From Comamonadaceae bacterium (GTDB lineage Bacteria > Pseudomonadota > Gammaproteobacteria > Burkholderiales > Burkholderiaceae_C), in contig CANGZG010000148.1 of the NCBI GenBank assembly GCA_947458415.1, positions 1 through 5,763 on the forward strand: a stretch of 5,763 nucleotides of DNA. Direction: 5' to 3'. Position 1 is the stretch's first letter; each line of letters starts with the position of its first letter. The position numbers were made by a program, and so were the translations under genes. A model generated the notes under the pieces. It made no database searches. It was not told the origin of the DNA and saw only the letters and a program-made list of their open reading frames with translations. This document shows, one piece after another, positions 4,170 to 5,763 of the stretch.

Positions 4170-5763
4170 ATGATTCAATTCGAAGAACGCAGCGCGGTGA
4201 CCGCGCAGCGCGGCATGGTGACTTCGCCGCACCATTTGGCTTCTGAGGCGGGTGCCGACGTGTTGCGCGCGGGCGGTTCTGCGGTGGACGCGGCACTGGC
4301 CACCGCCGCGGTGTTGGCCGTGATTTACCCGCACATGACCGGCATGGGTGGCGATGCGTTTTGGTTGATACATGACCCGCAGACGGGGCAAGTTCGGTAT
4401 TTGGATGGCGGCGGCCGCGCCTCATCGAAAGCCGACATGGCTTATTTCACCCAACGTGGCATGAGCGAGGTGCCCTTTCGAGGCATTCTGCCTGCGACGC
4501 TCACCACGCCCGGCGCGGTTTCGAGTTGGTTTGCGGCGCACAAAGCGTTTGGCAAATTGCCGGTGCAACGCAGTTTGCAAGCGGCGATGGCTTATGCCAA
4601 GGACGGTTATCCGGTCACCGAACGGCTGGCGGGTTGGCTGCAGTTCACCCACGCCGAGCTGCAATCTTTGACTGGATGGCGCAGTGTGTTCATGCCAAAT
4701 GCGCAGTTGCCTGTGGCAGGCAGCACCCTCACCAACCCTGCATTGGCCCGCACTTTGCAAGCGGTGGCTGAAGGCGGTGCCGCTGCTTTTTACGGCGGTG
4801 AAGTGGGGCAGTCGCTGGCCGCGTTTTCTCAACAAAACGGCGGGTTTTTCACGCGGGAAGATTTGGCCGCGCAACAAGCACGATGGGGTGAGCCTTTGGT
4901 GGGTCAATACCGCGACCTGACGCTCTACCAAACGCCTGCACCCACGCAAGGCTTCACGGTTTTGCAAATGTTGAAATTGGTCGAACCCTTCGAGTTACAT
5001 CGAATGGCGTTGCGCGATCCGCAGCGCATCCATTTGATGGTTCAGGCCAAGCAAATCAGTTACCACGACCGCGACCGGTGGTTGGGTGACCCGGCGTTTG
5101 CCGAGGTGCCGATGGACCTGTTGCTCAGTGACGCCTACCTCCATCAACGCCGAGAGCTGATGGATGTGCACACAGCCTTGCCTTGGGACAAAGTGCCTTC
5201 GTATGGCAGTCTGACAGGCGACACGGTGTACATCGCCGCAGTGGACGCGCAAGGCCAAGCGGTGTCGTTGATACACAGTTTGTACGGTGCGTTTGGTTCG
5301 GGCATGTTGGACGAAGCCACCGGCGTGTTGCTGCAAAACCGCAGTGCATATTTCTCTTTGAAGCCCGGCCATCCGAATGCACTGGCACCAGGCAAAGTTC
5401 CGCTGCACACCTTGATCGCGTCCATGGGTTTCAAAAACAACCAACTTTGGAGCGTGATGGGTTGCATGGGGGCGGATGGTCAGCCACAAATTCAATTTCA
5501 AACCTACAGCGCGATGGTGGACCATGGGCTGGACATTCAGCAAGCGGTGCAAGCGCCGCGATGGTTGTCTGGTCGGTTTGCATTGGGCGAAGCGCGCGAC
5601 ACGTTGCATGTCGAGAGCCGATTGGGTGAGCCCACGCTGGCGGCCTTGGACCAACGCGGTCACCTGCTCAACCGCTGGGGGCCATGGAATGAATTGGCTG
5701 GCCATGCGCATGGCATCACGCTGGACCCGCAAACCGGGCTTCGCACCGGTGGCGCCGACCCCC
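4170..5763 (+). CDS. gamma-glutamyltransferase-family N-terminal nucleophile hydrolase, 3' end cut by window edge
   Basis: The frame runs 531 residues to the right edge, ending GLRTGGADP. Family members usually continue with a short RxDG-type tail, so perhaps 10-15 residues are missing. These enzymes are made as one chain that cleaves itself before a threonine, which becomes the N-terminal nucleophile of the small subunit. Here that is Thr352 in TGDTVYIAAVD, aligning with E. coli Thr391. Other family marks are GGSAVDAALATAAVLAV (35-51), HMTGMGGDAFWL (55-66), GGRA at 81-84, PGAVSSW (114-120), FGSGMLDEATGVLLQNR (375-391) and QPQ at 438-440. There is no signal peptide, unlike the periplasmic E. 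coli Ggt, so it is probably cytoplasmic. Residues binding the glutamyl group in E. coli are changed, and the pattern fits the YwrD-like branch, so transfer, hydrolysis or acylase activity on another amide is possible. The ATG at 4170 has only a weak GAAAGAA ahead of it, suggesting coupling to the DUF1330 gene. Confidence 0.88.
   Translation, partial: MIQFEERSAVTAQRGMVTSPHHLASEAGADVLRAGGSAVDAALATAAVLAVIYPHMTGMGGDAFWLIHDPQTGQVRYLDGGGRASSKADMAYFTQRGMSEVPFRGILPATLTTPGAVSSWFAAHKAFGKLPVQRSLQAAMAYAKDGYPVTERLAGWLQFTHAELQSLTGWRSVFMPNAQLPVAGSTLTNPALARTLQAVAEGGAAAFYGGEVGQSLAAFSQQNGGFFTREDLAAQQARWGEPLVGQYRDLTLYQTPAPTQGFTVLQMLKLVEPFELHRMALRDPQRIHLMVQAKQISYHDRDRWLGDPAFAEVPMDLLLSDAYLHQRRELMDVHTALPWDKVPSYGSLTGDTVYIAAVDAQGQAVSLIHSLYGAFGSGMLDEATGVLLQNRSAYFSLKPGHPNALAPGKVPLHTLIASMGFKNNQLWSVMGCMGADGQPQIQFQTYSAMVDHGLDIQQAVQAPRWLSGRFALGEARDTLHVESRLGEPTLAALDQRGHLLNRWGPWNELAGHAHGITLDPQTGLRTGGADP

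Noticed and set aside
3847..4425. A 192-residue minus-strand open frame opposite the DUF1330 gene and the hydrolase start
   Set aside because: The plus strand carries two recognisable proteins with fitting start signals; this Arg/His/Pro-rich frame is typical of an antisense shadow.
4995..5732. A 245-residue minus-strand open frame inside the hydrolase gene
   Set aside because: It is antisense to the catalytic region of a conserved enzyme, rich in Arg, His and Gln, with no recognisable motif.

Overview
The window looks like chromosomal DNA of a betaproteobacterium of the order Burkholderiales, probably Comamonadaceae or a close relative (Rhodoferax/Limnohabitans-like). The reasons are the moderately high GC content, the protein family signatures, and the gene run asd - fimV - truA, which is a familiar core arrangement in that order. 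The family-level placement is inference from gene order and protein flavour, not from a search.

Layout. Positions 1-3602 hold a minus-strand cluster read right to left. It begins with asd (aspartate-semialdehyde dehydrogenase, 2436-3602), then fimV (an inner-membrane LysM protein of the FimV/HubP type, 678-2366), then truA (tRNA pseudouridine synthase, cut off by the window's left edge). asd and fimV are separated by 69 bases; fimV and truA overlap by four bases. Positions 3859-5763 hold a plus-strand pair: a 100-residue DUF1330 protein and, eight bases later, a gamma-glutamyltransferase-family hydrolase without a signal peptide, cut off by the right edge about a dozen residues before its expected end.

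The divergent intergenic region (3603-3858) is the most interesting part. On the minus strand, ahead of asd, it encodes a 32-residue open frame containing seven threonine codons, four of them consecutive just before the stop. Those codons lie in the 5' arm of a hairpin. The 3' arm of that hairpin can alternatively pair with a downstream GC-rich hairpin, and a further segment is complementary to the asd ribosome binding site. This is the classic layout of a leader-peptide attenuator, here apparently threonine-sensing and acting on asd, the second step of the aspartate pathway that leads to threonine, lysine and methionine. It is a prediction by eye and has not been folded or compared with relatives.

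The hydrolase belongs to the gamma-glutamyltransferase superfamily and keeps the nucleophilic threonine, but lacks most residues that hold the gamma-glutamyl group in the E. coli enzyme. Its true substrate is therefore open. No RNA genes, insertion sequences, CRISPR arrays or prophage genes were seen.
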